The notes: generated by a model from the letters alone, not told the origin. A stretch of 23,257 bases of DNA from Paulinella micropora (GCA_009731375.1 BJOX01000093.1:906309-929565); one strand, 5' to 3'. Shown: positions 9,556 to 19,451, counted from the first letter of the stretch. Made by a program: numbers and translations.

Positions 9556-9595
<40 letters not shown>

Positions 9596-9647
9596 GCGCA
9601 TACATACACACACATACAGACACACACACACATACACACACATACAG

Positions 9648-9678
<31 letters not shown>

Positions 9679-9760
9679 GACATATACACACAAAGAAACA
9701 CACAAAAGACACACAGACACACACACACACACTGACACACACAGACACACACACACTCTC
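9556..9760. repeat. AC array with an internal CG run
   Basis: AC units lead into nine CG units (9581-9598), then a CATACATACACACA and CACAGACA series. The alternating purine-pyrimidine stretch 9556-9600, including the CG run, is a textbook Z-DNA-prone sequence. It is followed by CT arrays at about 9765-9852. Confidence 0.92.
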
Positions 9761-9773
9761 TCTCTCTCTATCA

Positions 9774-9853
<80 letters not shown>

Positions 9854-9891
9854 GGCTGTCTCACCATTCTACAGTGTCGCGACAAAGCAAT

Positions 9892-9964
9892 CTAGCCTAG
9901 CCTAACGTAGCCTAGCCTAGCCTAGCCTAGCCTAACCTAACCTAACCTACCTAACCTAACCTAA
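9892..9964. repeat. CCTAG / CCTAA pentanucleotide array
   Basis: CCTAG units change to CCTAA units towards the right, with one CTAACGTAG and one CCTACCTAA irregularity. CCTAA is the complement of TTAGG, the telomere repeat of many arthropods. Here it is short, interstitial and embedded between anchor F copies 5 and 6, so a local origin from CCTAG is as likely as a telomeric one. Confidence 0.88.
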
Positions 9965-10121
9965 TCCCATCTCCTTGCTTCAGGCTGTCTCACCATTCTA
10001 CAATGTCGCGACAAAGTCTGCCGCAAGCTGGTGTTTTTTCCCCCTGTTCCCATGTATTCTATCGAAGAGGATGAAGGCGGGAAGCAGGTCAGAGAAGGGA
10101 TGGATTGCCTGCCTAACTGGT

Positions 10122-10262
10122 TGATGCATGGATGGATGGATGGATGGATGGATGGATGGATGGGTGGGTGGATGGATGGATGGATGGATGGATGGGTGGG
10201 TGGGTGGGTGGATGGATGGATGGATGGATGGATGGAAGGATTGATTGATGGGTTGATTGATT
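10122..10262. repeat. GATG / GGTG / GATT array
   Basis: GATG units with two GGTG blocks and a terminal GATT-type stretch. It follows about 100 bases of unique sequence after the last anchor F copy. A 111-codon plus-strand frame through it (Trp-Met-Asp repeats) is repeat translation. Confidence 0.9.
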
Positions 10263-10324
10263 GTTTAGACTGGATTGTAGTGTGTGTGCGTGGTGTGTGT
10301 GTGTGTGTGTGTGTGTGTTTAGAG

Positions 10325-10706
10325 GATGTGGATTGTAGGAGAGAGCAAAAAGTTATGAATGAATGAATGAATGAATGAATGAATGCATGAATGAATGCAT
10401 GAATGAATGCATGAATGAATGAATGAATGAATGAATGCATGAATGAATGAATGAATGAATGAAGGAATGAAGGAATGCACGAATGAATGAATGAATGAAT
10501 GAATGAATGAATGAAGGAATGCACGAATGAATGGATCAATGAATGAATGAATGAATGAATGAGCATTGAATGAATGAATGAATGAATGAAGGAATGCATG
10601 AATGCATGAATGAATGAATGAATGAATGAATGGAGAATGAATGAGTGAATGAATGTGTGTGTGTGTGTGTCTATGTGTGTGTATTCTCAGACGATGTGGA
10701 TTGTAG
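10325..10706. repeat. Anchor H pair enclosing an AATG array
   Basis: GATGTGGATTGTAG occurs at 10325 and 10693, both preceded by a GT array (about 10279-10318 and 10654-10681) and followed by RGARR purines. Between lies an AATG array (about 10357-10655) with GCATGAATG and GGAATG variants. The spacing is 368 bases. The GT plus anchor is thus one duplicated module. Confidence 0.85.
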
Positions 10707-10832
10707 AAGAAGGGAAAAAACTAGACCCCTACTCCAACCCCAACTTCCAAGTAAGCGTTCAACGTTTTTCTCTCTCTCCTGCCCAGCCTCACCTATCCCA
10801 CCTAACCCCCACTTGCCACCACAAAACCTGAG

Positions 10833-10992
10833 GTCAATAAAAACCTTACGACCGCAGATAACGGCCTATTTCGCCGGGAATTTCGCCCAGTGTAAAAATC
10901 CGCATATAACGGCCTATTTCGCTGGGAATTTTGCCCAGTGTAAAAATCCGCGTGAAATTAGCCGTGTTTTGCGGCGTCAGGTTTTTATTGAC
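10833..10992. mobile_element. MITE-like element, family 4
   Basis: Inverted ends: GTCAATAAAAACCTTACGAC at the left pairs with GGCGTCAGGTTTTTATTGAC at the right. Between them a 48-base unit (starting ATAACGGCCTATTTCG) is tandemly doubled at 10858 and 10906, each with the GCCCAGTGTAAAAATCCGC motif. The right arm includes CCGTGTTTTGCGGCGTC, close to the CGTGTTTTGCGGG inverted repeat of the elements at 16606 and 20138. No coding sequence and no obvious target duplication. Confidence 0.8.
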
Positions 10993-11011
10993 GTCGGTTT
11001 TTCCCGTGACA

Positions 11012-11066
11012 AGCTTCTTCTTCTTCTTCTTCTTCTTCTTCTTCTTCTTCTTCTTCTTCTTCTTCT
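11012..11066. repeat. TTC array
   Basis: About 18 uninterrupted TTC units, 20 bases beyond the right end of the inverted-repeat element. An A-rich tract of AAAAAG-type units at 11113-11168 and a short GA run at 11218-11250 follow after brief unique sequence. Confidence 0.93.
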
Positions 11067-11390
11067 AACTGTGTGGCCTGTTTATGTGACCACATATTTC
11101 GAAATCAGTGGGGGAAAAGAAAAAGAAAAAAGAAAAAAGAAAAAAAAGAAAAAAAGAAAAAAGAAAAGTCTGTAAATTATTTTACTTTCAATTATATCTG
11201 AGATTGTGTAGGGGAAGAGAGAGTGAGTGAGAGAGAGAGAGAGAGAGAGAAAAATTATTTATATTCGGAAAAAGCTGGGAGTCCTTGTGCCAACTTTCGC
11301 ACAGCCCTTTGTGTACATCATGCAAAGACATATGACGATTAAATAAAACCAATCAACCACCTCAGCAGAAAACGCATTCACCCAGAAAGA

Positions 11391-12115
11391 ACAATGGCAG
11401 CAAAGGTTCGAATTTGCTCTCATAGATTAATAAAAGCGCGTTCTACACCACCCAGAATTCCGGGTTTCCGGGGCCACTTTCTGGGTTTTGCTTCCTGAAA
11501 AGCCTGGCCTGTGGTGCCACTTGCTGGGTTTGCTTCCTGAAAAGCCTGGCCTGTGGTGGCCACTTTCACACCCAGAACCCGGAAATCTGGCCTGTTGTAG
11601 AACGGACCTAAGCGTGTCCAACCAAACCCAAACCTAAACTAAAGCCAAAAGAGCCAAAACAATCACAGCAAGTATTCGAGTCTGCTCTCATCCGTTAAGT
11701 CTGTCCAAGCTAATCTAAGCTAAAGCCAAAAAGGCGAAAAACGATCGCTGCAAATAATATTCGAATCTGCTCTCATCCATTAGGCATGCTTAACCTAACC
11801 TAAACTATAAGCCAAAATGGGACATACATTACATACATTACATACATTACATACGTTACATACATTACATAAATTACATGCATACATACATACAATCGCT
11901 GCAAATAATATTCGAATCTGCTCTCATCCATTAAGCATGCTTAACCTAACCTAAACTATAAGCCAAAATGGGACATACATTCATACATTACATACATTAC
12001 ATACATGCATACACATCGCCCTGTTGGCTTAGTACAATCGCTGCAAATAATATTCGAATCTGCTCTCATCCATGAAGAATGCTTAACCTAACCTAAACTA
12101 CGCCAAAAGGGCGAT
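11391..12115 (+). repeat. Anchor I tandem repeat, five units
   Basis: The unit CAATCGCTGCAAATAATATT CGAATCTGCTCTCATCCATT continues with AAGCATGCTTAACCTAACCT and AAACTATAAGCCAAAA. Units begin at 11391, 11660, 11742, 11893 and 12035. The first is most diverged and is split by the element at 11431-11610. Units 3 and 4 are followed by ACATT-type arrays (about 11820-11890 and 11971-12012); unit 5 ends in the reverse motif ATGTA. The first two units are compact and lack arrays, so the arrays appear later in the series. Confidence 0.9.
11431..11610. mobile_element. MITE-like element, family 2, copy 2
   Basis: The left end CGCGTTCTACACCACCCAGA and inner CCGGGTTTCCGG pair with ACCCGGAAATCTGG and CTGTTGTAGAACGGACCTA at the right. 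The outer bases are TAA and CTA, compatible with TA target duplication. The interior holds TTGCTTCCTGAAAAGCCTGG twice (about 11479 and 11530), an internal tandem duplication not present in copy 1 at 6739. It lies within the first anchor I unit: joining CTCATAGATTA to AGCGTGTCC restores the usual unit layout, which supports insertion. Confidence 0.82.
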
Positions 12116-12172
12116 ATGTATGTAATGTATGTAATGTATGTAATGTATGTAATGTATGTATGTATGTATAGC
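12116..12172. repeat. ATGTA pentanucleotide array
   Basis: ATGTA units pass into ATGT units. It is the reverse complement of the TACAT arrays associated with anchor I units 3 and 4, so the orientation changes immediately after unit 5. Confidence 0.9.
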
Positions 12173-12228
12173 ACCTAACGAGGGACAGTACCCCGCCCAG
12201 GAACGAGTGGAAGCTAGGAAATGATCGC

Positions 12229-12259
<31 letters not shown>

Positions 12260-12560
12260 TATCTCATCAGTTGATCTCATCACTTACTCCACGAAGTGAA
12301 CCAAGGCCACTTGAGGTGTCACTGACCCTCCCTTGGGCTTGATGTTTTGAAATGGGTGCCATCTGTCGACAGACAGAGAATTAGGGGATGGTGTGGATGT
12401 GCTGGGCCCGTGGTGGGGTGCCTTATGTGTGCCTAGCCATACGCCTATGAGTCACATGCCGAAATAGCGACGGGAAGCACAATCCTGTTCCCTCAGGGTG
12501 CCCTTTCTCGCTTGTTGAGCCCGGAATAAAACCCACAGTGCTCTGTCGGTTTATACTAGA
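12173..12560. other. Unique sequence, no gene recognised
   Basis: GC-richer complex sequence, interrupted only by a short TATC array at about 12231-12260. It ends at a gap. An AATAAA occurs near 12525 but nothing upstream looks like an exon, and open frames are short. It resembles neither the anchors nor the elements elsewhere in the window. Confidence 0.6.
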
Positions 12561-12570
12561 NNNNNNNNNN
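12561..12570. other. Assembly gap of 10 N
   Basis: Ten N between unique sequence and a TATC/TACC tract. A run of exactly ten suggests a placeholder of unknown size. Confidence 0.98.
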
Positions 12571-12746
12571 CTATGTATCTATCCATCTATATATCTATCT
12601 ATCTATCTATACCTACCTACCTACCTACCTACCTTAATGTATGTAATGTATGTAATGTAGTATGTAATGTATGTATGTATGTATGTATGTAATGTATGTA
12701 TGTAATGTATGTATGTAATGTATGTATGTAAATGTATGTATGTATG

Positions 12747-12777
<31 letters not shown>

Positions 12778-12938
12778 TGTATGTAATGTATGTAATGTAA
12801 TGTATGTAATGTATGTATGTATATGTATGTAATGTAATGTATGTGTGTATGTAATGTAATGTATGTAATGTATGTATGTATGTATGTATGTAATGTATGT
12901 AATGTATGTAATGTATGTAATGTATGTATGTGTATGTC
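12571..12938. repeat. TATC/TACC then ATGTA/ATGT array
   Basis: A short TATC and TACC tract passes at about 12633 into a long mixture of ATGTA and ATGT units. The five- and four-base units alternate irregularly, so slippage in both registers has taken place. The same motif occurs at 12116-12172 on the other side of the unique block. Confidence 0.9.
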
Positions 12939-12990
12939 CTACCCAAACGCAAAGTCCCAAGTGAGGTAATCATATCTAAGCTACCTAAAC

Positions 12991-13027
<37 letters not shown>

Positions 13028-13100
13028 CATCTATATTCTATCTATCTATTCTATCTATCTGGACTACATTCCTTTTGCGATATCTCATCTATCTATCTGC
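12991..13100 (+). repeat. TATC array with partial duplicate G tail
   Basis: After the TATC array comes GGACTACATTCCTTTTGCGA TATCTCATCTATCTATCTG at 13061. It matches the last 30 or so bases of the segments at 9321 and 18443, with two differences (an extra T and GAT for GAC). Only the tail is present here, followed by unrelated CCAAGCTGTCTTCTG. Confidence 0.8.
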
Positions 13101-13158
13101 CAAGCTGTCTTCTGTCTTTCTTGTCTGCCTTGACCACCTATTTATCTATCACTGCGTA

Positions 13159-13222
13159 CCCCCCCCCCCCTCTCTCTCTCTTATATATATTATATATATA
13201 TATGTATATATATGTATGTGTG
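13159..13222. repeat. Poly-C, CT and AT cluster
   Basis: Twelve C, then CT units, then TA units with ATGTATAT and a short GT stretch. Three different motifs abut without spacer in about 60 bases. Confidence 0.88.
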
Positions 13223-13252
13223 TGTGTATGTCAGTGTCTATGGCTCAAGACC

Positions 13253-13300
13253 AGAAGAAACCCTCGAGTAGCTGCCATGTATATTACTAGCCCGAGGTAG

Positions 13301-13334
<34 letters not shown>

Positions 13335-13432
13335 CTGTCTCTATCTCTATCTCTGTCTCTATCTCTATCTCTATCTCCTGCCCATAAGAAAACCCTCGAG
13401 TAGCTGCCATGTATATTACTAGCCAGAGGTAG

Positions 13433-13478
<46 letters not shown>
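13253..13478. repeat. Anchor J pair with TATC and CTGTCT arrays
   Basis: AGAAACCCTCGAGTAGCTGC CATGTATATTACTAGCC and GAGGTAGCTATCTATC occur at about 13255 and 13387, 132 bases apart. Each copy is followed by a TATC array. The first array changes to CTCTGT and CTCTAT hexamers (about 13333-13377). One base in AGCCCGAGG versus AGCCAGAGG differs. Confidence 0.9.
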
Positions 13479-13517
13479 CGTGCACATATGAAACCCATAC
13501 AGGACTGGCCAGAACTT

Positions 13518-13916
<399 letters not shown>

Positions 13917-13935
<19 letters not shown>

Positions 13936-13955
13936 TCTNNNNNNNNNNCCCCCCC

Positions 13956-13966
<11 letters not shown>
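13917..13966. repeat. Poly-C on both sides of a 10-N gap
   Basis: Nine or so C, a short CT run, ten N (13939-13948), then about 18 C. The gap most likely reflects failure to assemble or read the C run. Confidence 0.9.
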
Positions 13967-13990
<24 letters not shown>

Positions 13991-14090
13991 GACACACACA
14001 CACACCAATAAATATCTGCCCATCTTTTTTTGGGCATGTTACGGAATGGTGTGTTGATTGATCTTAGCAGGTCTGACGTCACCCTTCTCT

Positions 14091-14393
14091 TCTCGCACGG
14101 CAACGCCACTGACATTGGTAGAACAAGTGTTCTTCTTCTTCTTCTTCTTCTTCTTCTTCTTCTTCTTGTGGCTCTTGTGGTTCTTGTTCTTCTTGTTCTT
14201 GTTCTTCTTGTTCTTGTTGTTGTTGTTGCTGCTGCTGGCTGCTGCTGCTGCTGCTGTTGTTGTTTTTTGTTGTTGTTGTTGTTGTTGTTGTTGTTCTTGT
14301 TCTTGTTCTTGTTATTATTATTATTGTTGTTGTTGTTATTATTATCATTGTTGATTCTCTCCTTTCCTCGCACGGCAACGCGACTGATATAGG
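14091..14393. repeat. Anchor O pair around TTC / GTT / ATT trinucleotides
   Basis: TCTCGCACGGCAACGCCACT GACATTGG (14091) and CCTCGCACGGCAACGCGACT GATATAGG (14366) are related direct copies. Between them are TTC, TTGTTC, GCT, GTT and ATT blocks (about 14130-14350). The trinucleotide motif drifts stepwise by single bases across the array. Confidence 0.85.
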
Positions 14394-14421
14394 CCCCACA
14401 CGCCGAACAAAGAACAACAAA

Positions 14422-14618
14422 CTGTTGTTCTTGTTCTTGTTGTTCTTGTTGTTCTTGTTGTTGTTCTTGTTCTTGTTCTTGTTCTTGTTTTTGTTTTGTT
14501 CCTTTTCTTGTTCTTGTTCATGTTCATGTTCTTGTTCTTGTTCTTGTTTTGTTCTTTTTCTTGTTCATGTTCATGTTCTTGTTCTTGTTCTTGTTCTTAT
14601 TCTTGTTCTTGCAACAAC
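14422..14618. repeat. TTCTTG hexanucleotide array
   Basis: TTCTTG units with TTCATG, TTTTG and TTGTTC variants. A block around GTTTTGTTCYTTTTCTTGTT occurs twice (about 14491 and 14547), giving a local higher-order period near 57. It ends with CAACAACAAAACTG, a short inverted motif relative to GTTGTT. Confidence 0.88.
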
Positions 14619-14622
14619 AAAA

Positions 14623-15106
14623 CTGTTCTTCTTCTTCTTCTTCTTCTTCTTCTTCTCCTTCTCCTTCTTCTCCTTCTTCTCCTTCTTCTCCTTCTTCTCC
14701 TTCTCCATCTTCTCCTTCTTCTTCTCCTTCTTCTTCTTCTTCTTCTCCTTCTCCTTCTTCTCCTTCTTCTCCTTCTCCTCCTTCTTCTCCTTCTTCTTCT
14801 TCATCTTCTTCATCTTCTTCTTCTTCTTCTTCTTCTTCTTCTTCTTCTTCTTCTTCTCCTCCTTCTCCTTCTTCTTCTTCTTCTTCTTCTCCTTCTTCTT
14901 CTTCTTCTCCTTCTCCTCCTCCTCCTCCTCCTCCTCATCCTTCTCCTTCTCCTTCTCCTTCTCCTCCTTCTCGTCCTTCTCCTTCTCCTCCTTCTCCTTC
15001 TCCTTCTTCTTCTTCTTCTTCTTCTTCTCCTTCTCCTCCTTCTCCTTCTTCTTCTCCTTCTTCTTCTTCTTCTTCTTCTTCTTCTTCTTCTTCTTCTTCT
15101 TCTTCC
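14623..15106. repeat. Long TTC/TCC polypyrimidine array
   Basis: About 480 bases almost free of purines on the plus strand. TTC units are mixed with CTC in patterns such as CTTCTCCTTCTC. Rare CATCTTC and CGTC interruptions occur. It is the opposite strand of the kind of array at 2146-2528. Both are able to form intramolecular triplexes. Poly-Leu, poly-Phe and poly-Ser frames are shadows of the repeat. Confidence 0.95.
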
Positions 15107-15120
15107 TAGGTTGTATGCGT

Positions 15121-15404
<284 letters not shown>

Positions 15405-15957
15405 NNNNNNNNNNNNNNNNNNNNNNNNNNNNNNNNNNNNNNNNNNNNNNNNNNNNNNNNNNNNNNNNNNNNNNNNNNNNNNNNNNNNNNNNNNNNNNNN
15501 NNNNNNNNNNNNNNNNNNNNNNNNNNNNNNNNNNNNNNNNNNNNNNNNNNNNNNNNNNNNNNNNNNNNNNNNNNNNNNNNNNNNNNNNNNNNNNNNNNNN
15601 NNNNNNNNNNNNNNNNNNNNNNNNNNNNNNNNNNNNNNNNNNNNNNNNNNNNNNNNNNNNNNNNNNNNNNNNNNNNNNNNNNNNNNNNNNNNNNNNNNNN
15701 NNNNNNNNNNNNNNNNNNNNNNNNNNNNNNNNNNNNNNNNNNNNNNNNNNNNNNNNNNNNNNNNNNNNNNNNNNNNNNNNNNNNNNNNNNNNNNNNNNNN
15801 NNNNNNNNNNNNNNNNNNNNNNNNNNNNNNNNNNNNNNNNNNNNNNNNNNNNNNNNNNNNNNNNNNNNNNNNNNNNNNNNNNNNNNNNNNNNNNNNNNNN
15901 NNNNNNNNNNNNNNNNNNNNNNNNNNNNNNNNNNNNNNNNNNNNNNNNNNNNNNNNN
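15405..15957. other. Assembly gap of 553 N
   Basis: The left flank is AT array and the right flank GA array, so the gap hides at least one motif change. It is the largest gap in the window. Confidence 0.99.
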
Positions 15958-16345
<388 letters not shown>

Positions 16346-16424
16346 ATATATTTACATCTGTCTGTCATGTATGTTTTTGGTTTAGGTGAACATTTTGGCT
16401 TATGATTACACCGGGTAAGTAAAT

Positions 16425-16592
16425 AGAGAGATAGCTTGATAGTTAGATAGTTAGGTAGGTAGGTAGGTATGTAGATAGGTAGATAGGTAGATAAATGGAC
16501 GCACACCATTACATCGTCGTCGTACATACCTAACCTGTGAGCATGCCGTCGTTGTCGTCGTCGTCGTTGTTGTTGTTGTTGTTGTTGTTGTT
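16425..16592. repeat. GATA/GGTA remnant and GTC/GTT array
   Basis: Degenerate GATA and GGTA units lie at about 16423-16497. After about 40 bases of unique sequence, a GTC block changes to GTT at about 16545-16591. The latter ends next to the foldback element. Confidence 0.8.
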
Positions 16593-16605
16593 TTCCTCTT
16601 TTATC

Positions 16606-16748
16606 GGTCACCTCCACAAAATGTGGTCAGGTTACCGATAAAACTATATATGCGGCGCGCCAAATCTGACGTGTTTTGCGGGGCCACGTGTTTTGCGATC
16701 TCGCCGGCCTGGTTAGCCCGCAAAACACGTCAAAATTTGTGGCACCGC
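16606..16748 (+). mobile_element. Foldback (MITE-like) element, family 3, copy 1
   Basis: The inner 97 bases (16652-16748) have inverted ends: GCGGCGCGCCAAATCTGACG then TGTTTTGCGGG, pairing with CCCGCAAAACACGTCAAAAT then TTGTGGCACCGC. An additional CACGTGTTTTGCG sits inside. A further 46 bases upstream (16606-16651, with CCACAAAATGTGG, itself a palindrome, and GGTTACCGATAAAACTA) belong to the same family, because they also accompany the second copy at 20138-20270. No coding sequence. Confidence 0.83.
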
Positions 16749-16791
16749 ATAATATACTAATTTCTTGTTGTTGGCGTTGGTATTGTTGTCG

Positions 16792-16937
16792 TTATTGTTC
16801 TTATTCTTTTGTTGTTGTTGTTGTTGTTAGCTATGGGTGTTCAGAAGGCATACCATCCTACAAGCAAACCTTTGCGGTAGAGAAAGACCCTTGTTGTTGT
16901 TGTTGTTGTTGGTGGTGATGGCGGTGGTGGTGGTGGT

Positions 16938-17003
<66 letters not shown>

Positions 17004-17099
17004 TTTGCTGTTGTTGTTGTTGGTGGTGGTGTTGGTGGTGGTGGTGGTGGTCGTGGTGGTGATGTAGTGGTAGTAGTAGTAGTGGTAGTAGTAGTAGTG

Positions 17100-17152
<53 letters not shown>

Positions 17153-17201
17153 TTAGTAGTAGTAGTAGTAGGAGTAGGAGTATTCTGAGTTGTTTTTGTT
17201 G

Positions 17202-17233
<32 letters not shown>

Positions 17234-17407
17234 CGTCGTCGTGGTGGTGGTGGTGGTGATGTAGTAGTAGTAGTCGTAGTAGTAGTGGTAGTAGTGGTAG
17301 TAGTAGTAGTATTTGCTGTTGTTGTTGTTGGTGGTGGTGTTGGTGGTGGTGGTGGTGGTCGTGGTGGTGATGTAGTGGTAGTAGTAGTAGTGGTAGTAGT
17401 AGTAGTG

Positions 17408-17441
<34 letters not shown>

Positions 17442-17468
17442 GAGTATTCTGAGTTGTTTTTGTTGTTG

Positions 17469-17500
<32 letters not shown>

Positions 17501-17651
17501 GGTGGTCGTCGTCGTGGTGGTGGTGGTGGTGGTGGTGATGTAGCAGTAGTAGTCGTAGTAGTAGTGGTAGTAGTGGTAGTAGTAGTAGTAGTAGTGGTAG
17601 TAGTAGTAGTAGTAGCAGCAGCAGTAGTAGTAGTATTCTGAGTTGTTGTTG

Positions 17652-17683
<32 letters not shown>

Positions 17684-17790
17684 GGTGGTGGTGTTGTTGT
17701 TGTTTGTTGTTGTTGTCGTCGTCGTCGTCATCATCGTCGCCGTCGTCGTCGTCGTCGTCCTTCTTGTCGTCGTCGTCGTCGTCGTCATAT
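16792..17790. repeat. Layered GTT/GTG/GTA trinucleotide higher-order repeat
   Basis: Blocks of GTT, GTG, GTC and GTA succeed each other in a fixed order. The joint TATTTGCTGTTG occurs at 17002 and 17310 (period 308) and both are followed by the same series GGTGGTGGTGTTGG...GTCGTGGTGGTGATGTAGTGG. A second joint TATTCTGAGTTGTT occurs at 17181, 17445 and 17634. So two alternating modules, each made of trinucleotides, are duplicated as blocks. The end (17716-17787) is GTC-rich. A unique 30-base joint with GGTGTTCAGAAGGC lies at about 16836-16890. Confidence 0.9.
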
Positions 17791-17880
17791 GTTCTCTTCC
17801 TGTTCAGGACGGAGAAGCGGCCTTGTTATGGCTCATTAACAACCATCGGCAAGGGAAGGCAAAACACATCATTCTGTACT

Positions 17881-18010
17881 CCCTCCCTCCCTCCCTCCCT
17901 CCCTCCCCCCCCCCCCCCNNNNNNNNNNNNNNNNNNNNNNNNNNNNNNNNNNNNNNNNNNNNNNNNNNNNNNNNNNNNNNNNNNNNNNNNNNNNNNNNNN
18001 NNNNNNNNNN

Positions 18011-18048
<38 letters not shown>

Positions 18049-18060
18049 CACACACACATA
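17881..18060. repeat. CCCT / poly-C, gap of 92 N, CT and AC
   Basis: CCCT units pass into about 14 C, then N from 17919 to 18010, then CCCT, CT and AC units. The gap again begins in a C run, like the one at 13939. Confidence 0.93.
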
Positions 18061-18075
18061 CACAGACATACATGT

Positions 18076-18613
18076 ACAGATACGGCTAGTCCTTGAGCAG
18101 TGGTATCAGTTCATACATCTCCATACACACACAAACAAACACACACACACACACACACACACACGTACACACACACGCGTACACACACACACCCACCCAC
18201 CCACCCACACACACACATATATATATAAATAAATATATATATATATATATGTATGTATGTATATATATATATACATATATATATATACATGTGTGTGTTT
18301 GTGTGTGTGTGTACGTGTGTGTGTGTGTGTTTGTGTGTATGTATGTATGTATATATACATATATACATATATATATATATAAATATTATATATATATATA
18401 TATATTTATGTGTGTGTATCTATCTATCTATCTATCTATCTATCCATTCCTAGATTGCCTTTTTCTTCAACGTCCTTCCTCCTCTTCTTTTTCCAGAACA
18501 CAGTCTACCCGTGATTCCCATCCCGGACACATGCACAGTACACAAATTATTGTTTGATGTGAAACTGCGTTCCTTTGCAAGGACTACATTCCTTTGCGAC
18601 ATCTCATCTATCT

Positions 18614-18686
<73 letters not shown>

Positions 18687-18752
18687 ACAGATACGGCCAG
18701 TCCTTGGGAAGTGGTATCAGTTTATACCTCTCTAAAGTACATAACAAACAGG
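18076..18752. repeat. Anchor L pair with AC/AT/GT arrays and duplicate G between
   Basis: ACAGATACGGCTAGTCCTTG AGCAGTGGTATCAGTT (18076) and ACAGATACGGCCAGTCCTTG GGAAGTGGTATCAGTT (18687) are direct copies 611 bases apart. Between them lie AC (18127-18210, with ACCC), AT, GT and AT arrays (18213-18420), duplicate G, and an AT then GT array (18613-18684). The second copy continues with TACCTCTCTAAAGTACATAA CAAACAGG, a sequence that recurs in diverged form at about 20332-20367. Confidence 0.87.
18443..18612 (+). repeat. Dispersed duplicate G, copy 2
   Basis: About 170 bases that match 9321-9490 at a constant offset of 9122, with no change I can find. It is preceded by a TATC array of seven units and followed here by TATCTTATATAT, whereas copy 1 is followed by TATCTATTCATAGG and anchor F. 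The pyrimidine tract with CCAG lies at 18485-18496. High identity between copies 9 kb apart points to recent duplication, gene conversion or strong assembly collapse/duplication. Confidence 0.88.
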
Positions 18753-18812
18753 TATATATATATATATGTATATATATAGTATATATATATACATATATAT
18801 ATATATATTATG
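18753..18812. repeat. AT array
   Basis: TA units with GTATA interruptions, following the second anchor L copy. About 40 bases of unique sequence (ending CATGCAACTA) separate it from the GATA array. Confidence 0.88.
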
Positions 18813-18849
18813 TATCACTGCAGACATTCAAGAAGGAAAGTCATGCAAC

Positions 18850-19057
<208 letters not shown>

Positions 19058-19358
19058 NNNNNNNNNNNNNNNNNNNNNNNNNNNNNNNNNNNNNNNNNNN
19101 NNNNNNNNNNNNNNNNNNNNNNNNNNNNNNNNNNNNNNNNNNNNNNNNNNNNNNNNNNNNNNNNNNNNNNNNNNNNNNNNNNNNNNNNNNNNNNNNNNNN
19201 NNNNNNNNNNNNNNNNNNNNNNNNNNNNNNNNNNNNNNNNNNNNNNNNNNNNNNNNNNNNNNNNNNNNNNNNNNNNNNNNNNNNNNNNNNNNNNNNNNNN
19301 NNNNNNNNNNNNNNNNNNNNNNNNNNNNNNNNNNNNNNNNNNNNNNNNNNNNNNNNNN
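19058..19358. other. Assembly gap of 301 N
   Basis: GATA array on both sides. The gap begins exactly at the left edge of the palindrome described next, so the full extent of the left arm cannot be known. Confidence 0.99.
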
Positions 19359-19451
19359 GATAGATAGATAGATGGATAGATAGATAGATAGATAGATAGA
19401 TAGGTAGGTAGGTAGGTAGGTAGGTAGGCAGGTAGGTAGGTAGATAGATAA

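Larger units (their letters stand above)
8719..10016. repeat. Anchor F array: six copies, each with a different partner repeat
   Basis: The anchor GGCTGTCTCACCAYTCTACA GTGTCGCGACAAAGCAATCT begins at 8719, 8891, 9070, 9503, 9854 and 9983. After the first three comes TTNCATTATCCTTGCC and TACC/TATC arrays. After the fourth come AC, CG, AC and CT tracts; after the fifth a CCTAG/CCTAA array; after the sixth unique sequence. Copy 4 has lost the central CG of TGTCGCGACA, a perfect 10-base palindrome in others. Spacings are 172, 179, 433, 351 and 129. Confidence 0.93.

Noticed and set aside
9892-9964. Chromosome end or de novo telomere
   Set aside because: The array is short, impure and has the same anchor family on both sides, so it is internal.
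7341-12115. Possible CRISPR array, since short repeats alternate with other sequence
   Set aside because: Repeats differ in length, spacers are simple repeats of irregular length rather than unique sequences, no cas genes are present and the context is eukaryotic.
12173-12560. Terminal exon with AATAAA signal near 12525
   Set aside because: No open frame of reasonable length precedes it, and a single AATAAA is expected by chance in sequence of this kind.
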